A DNA stretch of 64,000 bases from Prochilodus magdalenae (Eukaryota; Chordata; Actinopteri; Characiformes; Prochilodontidae). Position numbers and translations under genes: made by a program. Positions within the stretch are counted from its first letter, which is position 1, and each line of letters opens with the position of its first letter. Below, piece after piece: positions 51,276-63,766 of the stretch. The stretch spans positions 238,501-302,500 of the forward strand of contig JAMWET010000037.1 of assembly GCA_024036415.1 (NCBI GenBank), read 5' to 3'. The notes below the pieces were generated by a model. The model saw nothing but the letters and a program-made list of their open reading frames with translations, had not been told where the DNA came from and did not search any database.

Positions 51276-53289
51276 TAAGTTTTATTATTAAAGTAAAAGT
51301 GTACCATGTTTTCTTAAGTTAGCTTAAAAAAGCAGTGCAGCAGCTTACTTTAGCACTTTAAGCTGGGTAAATGGATGAATACTGGATTAATACTATTTGC
51401 TTTTGCTATTTGTTTTACAACTTAAAAGATGTAGTAAAAAGGATTTTACAAAATTTGTCCAGATGATATACTGAACACGCAGGGAACAAGTACACACAAG
51501 CACTCACACCTATGCACTCTATAGTGTGTAAGGGGGCAGAGGAAAGGCAGATGTTTTTTTAAAAAAGGAAAAGGACTGGAGCTTTAATAAATCTCTGAGC
51601 AACAAAGCTGGATGTAATGCTCTGATGTCCGCAGCGCTGTTCCTTCTATGGGCACTGGAAACAGGTGTGCATGACAGTCATAATTTATGAAATGTATGTG
51701 TAACAGATCTTGAAATTTTAATAGAGCAAGTGCCTCATAGAACCACCCTGAAACATAAGCACTCGCTGTTTCCCTTTCACTTTCGATCTATTACTCTGCA
51801 CTCTGTTCCTCCACTTGTGTTCCCTGTTATGGGGACAGTTAAGATTACACTGGCAAGTAGAAGCAGCAGTGTTGGGTATAATCAGTTAAAAATGATTTCC
51901 TGAGGGTCTGCCAGAATTGTTTTGCACCCACAGAAATTTCTGAATACACCCACTAATTCATTATCTACACCTCCTGCAATCATTGTCCAGTTTAATTGCG
52001 CCACTTACTAAATTGGTGTACTTTGCGGTTCTAAAAATAAAGCCTGTAGTCTATCAGATTCTCAGGACACTGTTAGCCTTTTTTTACCCTGGTCTTAAAT
52101 GATCAGGACCCTCGCAAGACTTCCAGAGAGCAGATTTTGTTTGGGTGGTGGATTGTTCTCAGCACTGCAGTGACACTAATGTGATGGTGGTGACAAGGGA
52201 GTCAGACACAGCAGTTCTTACAGCCATGTTTACCAGGTGTACCAATATTTGTAGAGGGTAGTGTACATTGCATTTTCTAGTTTCTATGCTTTGTGGCATA
52301 CCCATATACAGGTCATAAAGGATGAATTTCAACCAGTATATGATCTAATGGTATTACCTCCTCCTAAAATACTGCATTACACATTTTGCAATAAGCATTT
52401 TTTACTACTACTTGTCTCGAATGTGAAATAATACCACACCAGTGACACTACGCTTGCTTCAGTTAACCACCATCTATTGGCAAGCATTAAAGTGTTGCTC
52501 AGTAACACATGTTGCACATTAAAAGTTGCTGCTTTGTATCAGAATTCTCTATTGCTGATATAAATGTGTATCGATGTCAGTGCATCCTAAGTGTGAGAGC
52601 TAGGTGTAATAACACGAATTGGAAAACAGATAGATGATTGATCATGTGATAATTACCATGTTAAGTGTAAAGATTCTGTCCAACTCCTACTAATGAAAAG
52701 CGTGCTCTCTGTCTTTCACTGTCTCTGTCAGGTCATGCTGTCATCCGTCACTTGGACAGGTAGGTATTCAGAGGGTGTGTCCGAAGCTCAAGGGATTATT
52801 TTAGGAGCTTTTACTTTGGTTTCTTATCTTTTTACCTACTTTTTCTTTCTCTCTTTCTTTTCACTCATTGGTCTTATCTCTTCTTACCATTTCTCTATTT
52901 TGGAAGGTTCACTGACCTGACATTCCAGCTTATTCAAAACTACCTTACATTCCCGGGGCAGATGCCACTACATGGCTGCGGGATTGTGCTGGAGTACAGA
53001 GGGAATAAGAGTGTGGACAGGTAGAGGAGAGAAAAGGTTTGCTGGAATTCTCCTCTCACTCAACATACACATTGATGGATATGGATGTGTTTACAGAGGC
53101 AGCATCCTGAGTACACAGTGCGCGCACACACACACACACACACATCACGTTTGTGATGATGTGCCGGTAGATGTTGTAGATCAGTTCTCTATGGTCATAT
53201 AATATTTCCTCGCAAATTTAAACTGATTAATTACACATCATGTGAAAAATCAAGAATAAATATTAAGTACAACTGATTAATTATCTACA

Positions 53290-53660
53290 TTAATCCATAA
53301 CAAATAAAACTAAAAATCTCTGTATACAAGGGAAAAGGCCAAAAAATCACTGCATAGGCTCAGGAACACTTTCCACAACCATCATCTGTGAACACAGTTA
53401 ATGGTTGCATCCACAAATGCAAGTTAAAACTCTACCATGTAAAGAAGAAACTATATACAGAGCTTAAAATGCCACCAGCTTATTTAAGATGGACTGAGGC
53501 AAATCGAAAATGTGGAAGTCAAAAAGTTTTAGTAATGGTCTTGTTTATTTCAATTTTTATTGAATATTTGAATATTTGTTACATTGTCTTTGTGCTTTTT
53601 TAATAAAATATGTTTTAAATGATTTGCACATCACTGCATTCTGTTTTTCTTTGCATTTTG
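53290..53660 (+). mobile_element. Decayed Tc1-like transposase remnant
   Basis: A plus-strand fragment reads VNGCIHKCKLKLYHVKKK and, after a gap, YLRWTEANRK. These resemble the fish Tc1-type transposase segment (RRCIYKCKLKLYHAKRK..., HLRWTDAKWK), as in the element at 61.5 kb. The tail gatttgcacatcactgcatt is typical of the end of such fish elements. No complete terminal repeats were recognised, and the reading frame is broken. Confidence 0.6.
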
Positions 53661-54831
53661 CACATAACATTAGTGCCTCTATACTGGGGGTCACATCTGT
53701 AATCAGTAGTCTAAAAGGAGGAAGCACTTAGCCCTTACCCCCTAGCCTAGAGCATTAATAGCGTGAGTCCTAGCCTGGGGGCTTGGAATTTGCAAGGGCC
53801 AAATTGTAGGGTGGGGCAGTAAAGATCCTACCAAAAATGCAAACAATGAGTTTTTAAGTAAGTTGCTTTTGAGTAAAGTCACTAATTCACACCCATTGGC
53901 TAGGTTTCCCACTGTCCCATGGTGTCCCAACACTTTAGAGGTGGGGGATGAGTGTTTCCTCCTCCTCCTAATCATTGAAACCTACTGACTAGGGGTCAAT
54001 CAAAGGCCTGAAAGTGAATTCAATTTAGTTCACTAAAGTCACTAAAGTGCATCCGAGATTGAAGGCTTCCATGGAGTCAAATCAGTACAGTGAATGGTTC
54101 ATGATGAGGCTATCTGGCTTAACAGAAGAGTATATGGTACAGGTAGGTGAGACTTTGTAGCACAACAGGAGCACATGCAAATTAACCTTTTTGGCACAAG
54201 CAAGAAAATCATCACTCAATGAATCAATATTTATTTGTGTATTTGTGTAACCCTAACCCTAACTAATGTTGTCTCAAAGCAGCTTGCAGAAAAGCAGTTT
54301 ATATACAGGAAAAGATAAACACAGAGTCCAGACGTATTCACGTAGGGAAGGGAAATCGGGGTTCAAGCCCCCTTGAGCAAGCCAATAGGACATATTAACT
54401 ACAATAAACATAAATCTTAGTATGTCTGTGAACCAAAACAGGGACCGTATTCAGCAGGACCGGTATAGAATTAAATAAAATAGAAATGCCACATGCTGGA
54501 AAATGGTTTTTGATTTTCCTTTTCTGAGGCTTTTTAAGTGCAAAACACTAGTTTTACACCAGTTCAGTATTTAAAAACAAAATGTGAGGAATTAAATACC
54601 CTTGAGATAATGTAGAGTACACTTCTATGTGTGTGTAAACTTACTTCTTCACGCTCACTCACACTTCTTATTTACAAAAGGTTCCTTTGGGAGTCCTCTA
54701 TTGTATCATCCAAAGAAGCCATTAACCACTTTGCAATGAAACAAAATGTACTGCCTTTAGGGCTTATACTGTGGAGATCAAAACTGACATGATTTATTAT
54801 GTTAATTATGTTTGGTGTGTTTCCTTTACCT

Positions 54832-54872
54832 CTCACTCACTCACTCACTCACTCACTCACTCACTCACTCAC
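54832..54872. repeat. (CACT)n tetranucleotide repeat
   Basis: About ten copies of cact in intergenic sequence. Confidence 0.95.
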
Positions 54873-56476
54873 AAACACTCTCACGATTAAAAGCCAGCTA
54901 AACAGACAGTGGAAACATGGTACTAAATTAAGTGGCGTCTAGTCATTGACTCACCGGTAAAACACGAATTGCATGGGAGAGAAGAGCAGAATGAGGAAGA
55001 AAGAGTAGTGCCCTGTGGTTTTCATTTACTCTTGCTGACACTCGCAGTGCACACATGCAGGGAATCTCCCCTACACACTCATTGGATTGGCTGGACTATG
55101 TAGCACAGCTGTTTCACACAGTGTCTTTCTCTCTATGTACACAGGCATATGTCACATATGTTATAAAGGGATGAAGAGTTTAATTCTAAACAAGCACAGA
55201 TTAATTCAATACAAGACAAAACTTGAAAAGAATAACAGCTGGTGTATGATACACTATGTCAAAAAGCACATTTGTATGTTCCTTATAAAGAAAGTGGTAA
55301 TCACAATATAGCACTGGAGTTTACTGTATGTGTAAATTCATACAGTACTTTGGAGAGGTCAGAGGTCACCCTTTAGTTTATTTAATTTCTAAAAGGTTGT
55401 CAACAACAAGGACCCATATATTCAACACACAGTTACACAAAGCCTATATAACACCAAGTATGGAAAAGCTTTCACTTTAAAGAATTAATGTTGTTCCACT
55501 CAGCACTGATGGCTACAGACAAAAAACATTAGACTTAAATCTGAACCAGGCCAAAAAAAAACCTTATACTTTGGGCCCATTTTCTGCAGGGGAGTGTATG
55601 TGTTTCTGCTATCTCCCCGATGCTGAATGTATATCTTGCACTTGTGGTGGTTTTGATCTTCAAAAATAAGTAAATGGAATAAACAAAAGGCTGCTCCAAG
55701 TTCGATAAATCATGAAAAAAGTGTAACACATAAGCCTAACTCTAAACTTAAACCTAACCCTAACCTTAACTGTCACAAACAAATAAAAAAATTAAAATGT
55801 TCCTGTGAATTTTGGGCCTGTTACACAGACATCTGTTTATTTTCTGAAAACACACACTCAATAAAAAGACTGAATCATACTTTTTACCCTACACTCTACA
55901 AGAAATCCAAAGATTTAAGAAAAGTTCCCAATAAATTATAATTAATATCTCAGTCTTACTATTTTATTGTTATTATTTTGGGTTGTGGGGCTAATTTGTC
56001 ATACCAGTCCATATTAATTTACAACATGTCTATTCTATCTGCAGATGAAGTGGAATTTACAATCTGGCCTGTGGGGTGTAAAGTGCACTCCTTGCTCTTC
56101 ACCAAAAAGCCAAATCTGCCTCTAGCATGCAGTACGTCTGCACAGGTTGTCCCATTCTATCTGCCTTTTCACTGGTTTATATGTAAAGTACACGTGTTAT
56201 CGTATTAATGTAACTGAGGACTTACATTGGCTCATTAGGAGAATACAAAGATCAGAATCAGAATATGGCTGTGTTGTTTGGTTAGTGTACGGTGAAGATA
56301 TTCACTTTTACTCTTTAGCCTTGTTTAAGTGTTTTGAGTGTAGAGACCATCAAATACAGATACCATTTATTCCCTCACTCAGAAAACTGTGAGAATCGCT
56401 GGACATGTGGAGCATTTCAATTAGCTAAGCCACTCTAAATCACCAACATCAGTCTACTGTAAGGACAGTCACCTCA

Positions 56477-56481
<5 letters not shown>

Positions 56482-56552
<71 letters not shown>

Positions 56553-56607
56553 GCTCTCACACACACACACACACACTCACGCGCGCACACACACACGCAT
56601 ACACACA
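56482..56607. repeat. Compound (CT)n-(CA)n repeat
   Basis: CT from 56482 to about 56552 with minor variants, then CA/CG (cacgcgcgcac) to about 56607. Confidence 0.95.
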
Positions 56608-57649
56608 GAGAGAACCACAATCATACAGTGATACACTGAGAAATAAATCTCACTGATGCCCTCTAGGGATTAGTAGGTCTAGGTGCAAGCAACATTTAAG
56701 TAAATCAGACACAGTAAATACCCAGCTGGTAAGTACATACATTTATTTAACGAAAAAATAAACACATTATTAACAATAAACAAATAATAAAGAGGTAACT
56801 ACTAGCAGCCTAACTATAGATTAATCCTAATTAGTGCATCAGCTCTCTAGAACAACATGACTATCAATATTAATCCAAATATTACAGTTTACAGTCTAAG
56901 AAGTTAAAAGACAACAGTAATAATTATGGAGCTTTCATATAAGCTTAGTTCACTGGATGCTTACTGTGAACCTGCCTTATGGCAGAACACATTTTCCTGA
57001 CACATATTTACAGTTAATTCCTATCCTTTCTTTTCTTTTTCGTTCATAGCATTCAAGAATTCCTTCATTTCAATATAACAATAAAGCATAACAGATAATC
57101 TATATTTAACAGAAGCCTCAAAAGCTAAATGTAATGTACCTTGTTCAGTGTTCAGTGTGTTTCAATTTCCATTATTTACAGGAATCCTGCTTATAGTTTA
57201 TTAAAGAAATCCAAGTTCACTCTTTGCATTTTTCTGCTTCTTACAGTCCAAGTAATCCCAAACACAGAAATGCTGGGGTCTGAAGGGGTCCCCCCTATCC
57301 CAGGCGAATAAATGTAAAACATAAGCATCAGATAATCAGACCCAATTCAATCAGTCAGTGTTGATGTACAGAATTGTCTCCTAATAACTGTAACTAAAAC
57401 AACTCAAATGATTGTTTGGTCAGAGATTTACACATCTAATAATCATAATGACGGTCAGAAGGCTTTGGCAGAGGGCAGGAGGCTGAAGGCAAAGCCATTC
57501 TACATCATCTTTTCCCCAGCAAAGGCTGACAGGTTGAAGGTTGCTTCATTGTGATCTTTCGAGAAACACTGGGCCAAGTTCTCTAAAGGAGAACCACAGT
57601 GTGTCTTTGTGAACACCTGTTTGTGAATGAGCTGAAAGCCTCCTAGTTA

Positions 57650-57960
57650 TGCTGTGGTTATAGCAGCGGTCCAGCACCACTGCACAGCAGCACAGAATCA
57701 GGCAGTGATGGCTCTGGAAGGAGTCATGGTGTGGCTGAGATTGACCTCCAACAGCCAGAGGTGCAGGTCACGGCCCCAGAACAAAACCTTCCCCATAGAG
57801 CTCGAAACTGGACTTGAGAGGCTCCACACTGTCCTGTGCAGTCAGAAGGGTCTGGATCACTGCCCGTCTAATGCCTGGAAGCACCACCTCCTCCCACAAC
57901 CGGCCACAGGCTGAAGCAGCCAGCCAGGAACGGAACTCAGCACACGACCACACGTTTTCA
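57650..57960 (-). pseudogene. TTLL3/TTLL8-like gene, decayed C-terminal catalytic piece
   Basis: Minus-strand reading from about 57953 gives LWEEVVLPGIRRAVIQTL and SSFELYGEGFVLG, then a stop. One base shift continues DLHLWLLEVNLSHTMTPSRA, then another stop (A*FCAAVQ) and a further shift to VVLDR. These match the end of the tubulin-ligase fold in TTLL3/8 (FELYGADF..G..F.PWL.EIN.SPTM, ARLCA.VQ, VVLDR). The EIN metal/ATP motif reads EVN and SPTM reads SHTM. Two frameshifts and two stops show this piece is not translated. Confidence 0.75.
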
Positions 57961-58729
57961 GAGACCGGTCACAACGTGCACATAAACGGAAATGCTTCTG
58001 GATGAAGTTTTTTGCAGAGAAGGATAGAGCTGATGAAAGGAAAGATGGGGGGCTGCTCTAATTTAGATTTAAATATCAAATCATCTTTAAACATCTGGAA
58101 TGATAAGTGAATGCAGATATACACTACTGTGCAAGTCTCTAGACAGACTAGAATTTTGCTCGAGGCTATTTATCTGGGCAGCAACTGTGTTTCCAATAAA
58201 ATAACATTAGAATGAATACAAATAGATATTGCTACAGTAAAAAGCAACAGGAATTTGGATATGGTTAAAAGAATAGATCCTCCCTTCAAGCATACCAAAC
58301 TACAAATACTGGGCTTCCTCAAGAAGATTTTCCATATCCATTGTTAAGTTAACATACACATACACTTTGCCTAGTTAACACCCTACAATTCCTGACTTAT
58401 TACACTTTATTTACTTATTACTCTGTAACTACATGGACTTCACTGCATGTCTATTATTAAGTTATTCTTAAGTTACATTCTTAAGGTACAGTATAACAAA
58501 TGTTTAGCCACTCTGGCTGGCTCAGGCCATTTATATTTGTACAGCTAGTTGTATTCTGGGCCAATAAACACTTTCTGCTCAGGTAAACAGCCTTCCGTAT
58601 AACTTTTCAGATGACCTAGGACCTTTGTAGAGGATTGCAGCTTAATTAGATTTGTAGTTCAGCTATGCCCTTCGCCAGTGGAATCCCAGTTTCTTAAGGC
58701 TTATCTTGCATGTTTTGGGAATTTTTTTC

Positions 58730-59110
58730 ATACTCAATGCCATGTTTCTGGGTTTCCCCTCTGCCTCTGATCTTCCGAACTCCAACTCCCAGAACCCACC
58801 ACCTGATGATGTCATAAGCACATGTCCGTAACCACCCAATTGCACCCTGTTCCCTTGACTGTCATCTGAGTATTTATTACTCACACCCGTATCTCATTTA
58901 GACTGTTTGCTTATACACTCCTGGTTCACACACACCCATTGTGAAGTATTGCCACACTATGCCATTACTGAGGGTTCTTCCTAGCTATCCCTGACTGTTA
59001 CTCTGATTCTGACCTTGCTTGTTTCTAGTGTACCCTTTGTCTTTTGCCCTCTTGTTTTTGATTGCCCTTCTTATTGTCCATCTTGTCCATCAACTAACCA
59101 GCTCTTTAAC
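58730..59110. repeat. Possible retroelement-derived segment
   Basis: A pyrimidine-rich stretch (tccaactcccagaacccacc, gatgatgtcataagcacatg, then many ccttg/tctt blocks) has the look of the 5' untranslated region of fish retroelements, judged from general memory only. No coding part follows. It lies between the decayed and intact TTLL-like pieces. Confidence 0.3.
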
Positions 59111-60245
59111 GTGCCCCTAAGCTGAAAAGAAAAATCACCAAAGCAGAAAAGCAGGTAAAAATGATTTATTGTAACTTTAAAAAGTTAGCAACCTGGGTGC
59201 TTTAAAACTGAGAGTTAAATGAACGTGAGGGGTAGTTTTCAGTTATAAACCCCAGCCTGTATCTGAAGTTCTATAGGACTGAAATGTTGAATGCTAGCTA
59301 TGAAATGGGGGAACTTTATCCTGAAGTTAAGCATTGTTAGGAAAGTTCAACATACATATGGGTTTAGGGTAGATTGCTTTACTAACAGTACACAAGAAAC
59401 ATACAGTTAGCTGAATAATCTGATGAGGCGATTCAAAAACATTGAGAAAACTACATAGTAGACAAAGAATGATACAGAGAGAATGAGAGGGAGACAGCTC
59501 TAAGCCCTGAGAAAATCTCCCTTAAGAGAATTCCCATCCCAAATTACCACATGTCATGGAATACCCCAAAACTGAATCAGTGTCAAGTCCTGCATGGTAT
59601 CTGTATTATAAATATACAGGGCAGGGTAGAACACCAGGATTCACTAAGCAGCTTTCTGTCCTACAAATGTACTGTTCGAAGCCAAGTCACCTTTTAACAC
59701 AAGAGGCAAAAAATTACATCAAGTTAGTGGGAAACATGAACCAGCAGAGGGCGCTCCAAGTACTTCTGCACTACCCACTTACTGTCTTTAATCAGAGCAG
59801 AATCACTGTCTACTAAACTCAGCATCTCATCTAACCTGTTCATACAGACGGTACCTACAGCACGAGAGAACAACACAGAAGAACACATTCATGTGGCGTC
59901 ACCTGCACTTACACTCTTCTCCTTAGCATAAATGTATTTTAACATGGAGCTACAGCGCTCTGCATACTCACTACAGCCTTTAATTACCACATACTAACTA
60001 GAGAAGAAGAGAAATACAGCATATGCATTTATACATAAACATATAAGAAAATACACAGAGCCTCACATGTAAAATTAATATTTACACTGAAAAAATGACA
60101 AAATTAGCATCATGCATAATGACGAATAACATTACAGATTTCTCCCATTCCTTCTGGGTCTCTCTACCACATAGCTCAACAGACTTGTCCATGCAGTTCA
60201 TCTAAAGTCCTCTGTGGGGTGCAAAATAGAAAAGGATAAATTACT

Positions 60246-60276
<31 letters not shown>

Positions 60277-60359
60277 CATACAGAAATAAACAAACTGAAA
60301 TACATATAGACAGAGACAGACAGAAAGAGACAGAGAGGGAGAGAGAGAGAGAGAGAGAG
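60246..60359. repeat. (GA)n repeats
   Basis: Two GA runs (60246-60276 and about 60334-60359) joined by acaga variants, just 3' of the TTLL-like exon at 60436. Confidence 0.9.
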
Positions 60360-60435
60360 TAGAATATTCAGGCATGATTTAACAGGTATTTACGTGACTA
60401 ACTGCCATATATGAGATGTGCAGGTGGTTTGAGAC

Positions 60436-60749
60436 CTTAGTAGTAAAAGATCCAGCTTTTGCATAATGATCAGTCATCTGGTCTTTTCTTAATGATGAAC
60501 AGTCGACTGTGTCCCTCTGGGTTGTCCAGTAGAAATATGTGGTTTCGTTGCGCACCAGGCGGGACTGCAGGAATAATTATAAAATAAAACTCAAATAAGA
60601 AACACAAAGAAACAGGGAACAAAACATTTACTACAGCAAGTGTCAGAATATCATAGTGTCATAGTGTCATAGCTCACCATGAGGTCAGACATATCACCAG
60701 TGTCATCTTCCACCCCTCCATCAGCGTCTGGCTCCATCCTGTCCTCTGT
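60436..60749 (-). pseudogene. TTLL3/TTLL8-like gene, two adjacent exons
   Basis: Exon 60678-60749 (24 codons) encodes an acidic linker ending DDTGDMSDLM. Exon 60436-60564 (43 codons) encodes SRLVRNETTYFYWTTQRD and then LRKDQMTDHYAKAGSFTTK. This is the conserved N-terminal signature of TTLL3/TTLL8 (LMSRLVRNE.PYF.W; NHYA.AGSFTTK). Both are in frame with canonical acceptors. The second donor (AAG|GTCTCA) is weak. In the family the next exon continues VGLC.NLRNL.WFDEAD. I could not find that sequence between here and 57.96 kb. Confidence 0.75.
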
Positions 60750-61506
60750 CTACACCTGCACAGAAACAAAGTGGATAGAGTTATGACATATTTTCCCCAG
60801 GGTTGGTGAGACTGAGCTGTATCTATCAGCTGAAACATACTCTCTCAAGTTTCATTTAAACTGTTTAAAAGCCTTAACCCACAGAAGTCATTACTTCTGT
60901 TAATTGCTAGAGAATTTTTGCATAACTATTAAAATGTAAATGTATAATTAAATATTTACAGGTTTGTATAATTTTAGATTCAAGTCTGCATTTTATTTTT
61001 TAGAAATAATAAAAACGTATAGAAAAAACCTATATATATTTTTTTTACTAAATGAAGCTGCACACAGCACAGTTTGCAAAGCTGCATTTTTGACAGGTTT
61101 GAATATTGTAATATATATCTTCTTATTTTTATGAATATTAATGCGGTTCAAAAGTTTTAAATCAGCACTTCAAACAGAATTGTCTAAGTGGGTTGTTTAA
61201 GCGTTGGCCCATTTTCAGAAGACTTTGTGCAAGAGAGCATATATCATAATGGGGGATACATAATGGGGGGTCCATTACTCCGCTCAGCTCAGTGTTAGAT
61301 AATGTAGCCATCCGTAAGCGAACATAAGAGAATTAGCATGTACATGATCCCCAACATTGTTTTGATGTGGCATTCCAAAACCAGTGAATTCAAAACAAGG
61401 TATTTTTGATGTTTAGTTTGGTATGGACTGTAAGGATGGCAATTCATTAAATTCTTACAACATTTAATAACTATGATGTATTAGAAATATATTAGCTAGG
61501 CTTGTA

Positions 61507-62802
61507 CAAACCGGATTCCAAAAAAGTTGGGCCACTTAACAAATTGTGAATAAAAACTGAATGCAATGATTTGGAGGTGCCAACATCTAATATTTTATTC
61601 AGAATAGAACACAAATCACAGATCAAAAGTTTAAACTGAGAGAATGTATCATTTTAAGGAAAAAATATGTTGTTTCAAAATTTCATGGCGTCAACAAGGG
61701 CCATTTTTAGCACTGTGTGGCATCCTCCCTTCTTCTTACAACACTCAACAGACGTCTGGGGACAGAGGAGACCAGCAGATGAGACCAGCAAGCTGCCCAT
61801 GCCACAAGCACTCATGCAACCCCATACCATCAGTGATGCAGGCTTCTGAACGGAGCGCTGATAACAACTTGGGTTATCCTTGTCCTCTCTGGTCCGGATG
61901 ACATGGCGTCCCAGTGTTCAACAAAGAACTTCAAATCGTGACTCATCTGACCACAGAACAGTCTTCCATTTTGCCACACTCCGTTTTAAAAGACCCCTGG
62001 CCCAGTGCAAACGTCTGAGCTTGTGGAGCTTGCCTAGAAATGGCTTCCTTTTTGCACTGTAGAGTTTCAGCTGGCAACGGCGGATGTCACGGTGGATTGT
62101 GTTCACTGAAAATGCTTTCTGGAAGTATTCCTGAGCCCATTCTGTTATTTCCTTGACAGTGGCATTCCTGTTTGAGGTGCAGTGACGTTTAAGGGCCCGG
62201 AGATCACGAGCATTCCAGTAGAGTTTTACGGCCTTGACCCTTACGCACAAAGGGATTGTTGTTCCAGTATTCTCGTGAATTCTTTTGATGATGTTATGCA
62301 TGGTTGATGATGAGTTAACTTAAAAGGTCTTTGCTATTTTACGCTGATCGTAACACCATTCTGGTATTGCTGCACTATCTTTCTGACGCAACAATGGTGG
62401 AATTGGTGATCCTGAATCTCTTAGAAGTCTATGGCTTCAGAGAGACAGACACTGACACTCTGAGAAGCTCTTTTTATACCCAATCATGTTGTTCAATTGA
62501 CCTAATTAGTGTTAATTGGTCTTCCAGCTGTCTCTGTTTCGTTCAATTCCTTTTTCCATCCATTATTGACTACTTGTCCCAACTTTTTTGGGCATTTGAT
62601 CTTGTATGCCGCTATGAAATTTTGAAACAACATATCTTTTCCCTTAAATGATACATTCTCTCAGTTTAAACTTTTGATCTTCCTGTGATTTGTACGTTCT
62701 ATCTCTGAATAAAATATTAGATCTGTCTGCACTCCAACATCATTGCATTCAGTTTTTATTCACAATTTGTTTAGTGTCCCAACTTTTTTGGAATCCGGTT
62801 TG
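61507..62802 (-). mobile_element. Tc1/mariner-type element with long inverted repeats
   Basis: The ends read caaaccggattccaaaaaag at 61507 and its complement at 62802, flanked by TA on both sides (61505-61506, 62803-62804). Similarity of the two arms continues about 180 bp inward (gtttaaactgagagaatgta near 61630, complement near 62660). Minus-strand ORF 61918-62301 carries a transposase middle region (EYFQKAFSVNTIHRDIRRC; VLWSDESRFE with a catalytic Asp). The C-terminal part is missing or broken. It sits among the exons of the TTLL-like pseudogene. Confidence 0.8.
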
Positions 62803-63156
62803 TACGAAAGTAGCCCTGCCCAAGGACTCTTACTGGTATAGCATGATGGGGAATTATGGGCAATCAAACCCTGGTCTGCCACATACACTGCAGTTCAAAT
62901 ATGGGCCCACATACGAGCATACAAGTCCTCATACAAGCAGTTTGCCTTTGCTGAGCTAATGATCCAGTAACCACAATAAACTACTCTGTATCTACTGTGT
63001 GAACTAATATGTAAGTTAGTTATGAAAGTGTGGAATTAAAGTGTGGACTCACATACAGGCTCATTATTCTGACCACATACACACATTCATTATCTCCCAG
63101 CTACAGAACTTTGACCACCAAGTGACTTCATCCTTATATAATTGACCAAATTGTTA

Positions 63157-63225
63157 CCATCATCATAGCTGCTGCCAGTCTCTTCAATGCCCTCTGCTTC
63201 CAGGTCTACATGGTACTGACCTTCC
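63157..63225 (-). pseudogene. Possible acidic exon of the TTLL-like gene
   Basis: A minus-strand open segment, EGQYHVDLEAEGIEETGSSY then DDG, is flanked by AG on its 5' side and GT (GTAACA) on its 3' side. TTLL3-type proteins have an acidic linker between the N-terminal motif and the MSRLVRNE motif, and this would fit that place. The donor is weak and the match is to composition only, so it may be chance. Confidence 0.3.
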
Positions 63226-63469
63226 TCTCACTATCAGTTACAGAATAAGTGAGGAACTCAAGCATGGACCTGCACAGGTTTCATTAACAAGACTATCTCT
63301 TATGGTGTATGCTGTTCCGCATACCTTGCGGATCAAAGTGTACAAAGCTTTTGGGATCTGTTTTGGTGCTGAGACTGGTACTTCCATGAACCAATGAAAT
63401 TACAATTTGTGCTTTGGATCCCATCACAGTCGGGAATAAAATTTCTCTCACAAACACTTAAATCACCAT

Positions 63470-63556
63470 CAGTTTGGAGAAATGCAACCTCGTTCAGATT
63501 TGAACGCTTCCTCTTGTAAAGTTTGAATGACAATAAAGTTCACTTTGACTTTGACT
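63470..63556. repeat. Possible LINE/SINE tail
   Basis: Ends in tgacaataaagttcactttg followed by actttgact, a tail common on fish non-LTR retroelements. No element body was recognised upstream. Confidence 0.4.
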
Positions 63557-63697
63557 AGATGGAGGAGAACAACAAAACCTTTTTAAAGAGTTTAGTACAC
63601 TTTAAACTTTAACAGCACCTTAAAGTACACCTTATCCTTACACTTCATCCTCATCAACAACCTATTATGTTGTTAAGAGCCCCCACGGATTACTCAC

Positions 63698-63766
63698 CTT
63701 TACAGCTTTCTCCACTAGAGCTTCGGCCAACCTCAGTCTGTTCAAGATTAGCGCTGGAAGACCCAT
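63698..63766 (-). pseudogene. TTLL3/TTLL8-like gene, 5' exon
   Basis: The minus-strand ATG at 63766 opens 23 codons: MGLPALILNRLRLAEALVEK then AVK, followed by a good donor (AAG|GTGAGT). It resembles the N-terminal (N.ERLRLAKSLVEKAVK) segment of tubulin glycylase TTLL3, as I recall it. TTLL3/8 enzymes add glycine to tubulin in cilia. The ATG may instead lie inside a longer exon with acceptor tgcag just upstream. The exon itself is intact. It is grouped with the pieces at 63.2, 60.7, 60.5 and 57.8 kb because order and strand agree. Confidence 0.6.

Larger units (their letters stand above)
48090..57640. other. Gene-poor intergenic stretch
   Basis: Apart from the mobile elements and simple repeats listed, I see no recognisable gene here. 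There are scattered short open frames without splice support or family resemblance. A possible exon pair at 52734-53023 (plus strand) is described as a finding, and short telomere-like runs (ccctaaccctaac) occur at 54250 and 55755. Confidence 0.5.

Noticed and set aside
48090..57640. Expected mammalian neighbours of COL7A1 (UCN2, UQCRC1, PFKFB4)
   Set aside because: I looked for their conserved motifs on both strands and found none, so none is annotated.
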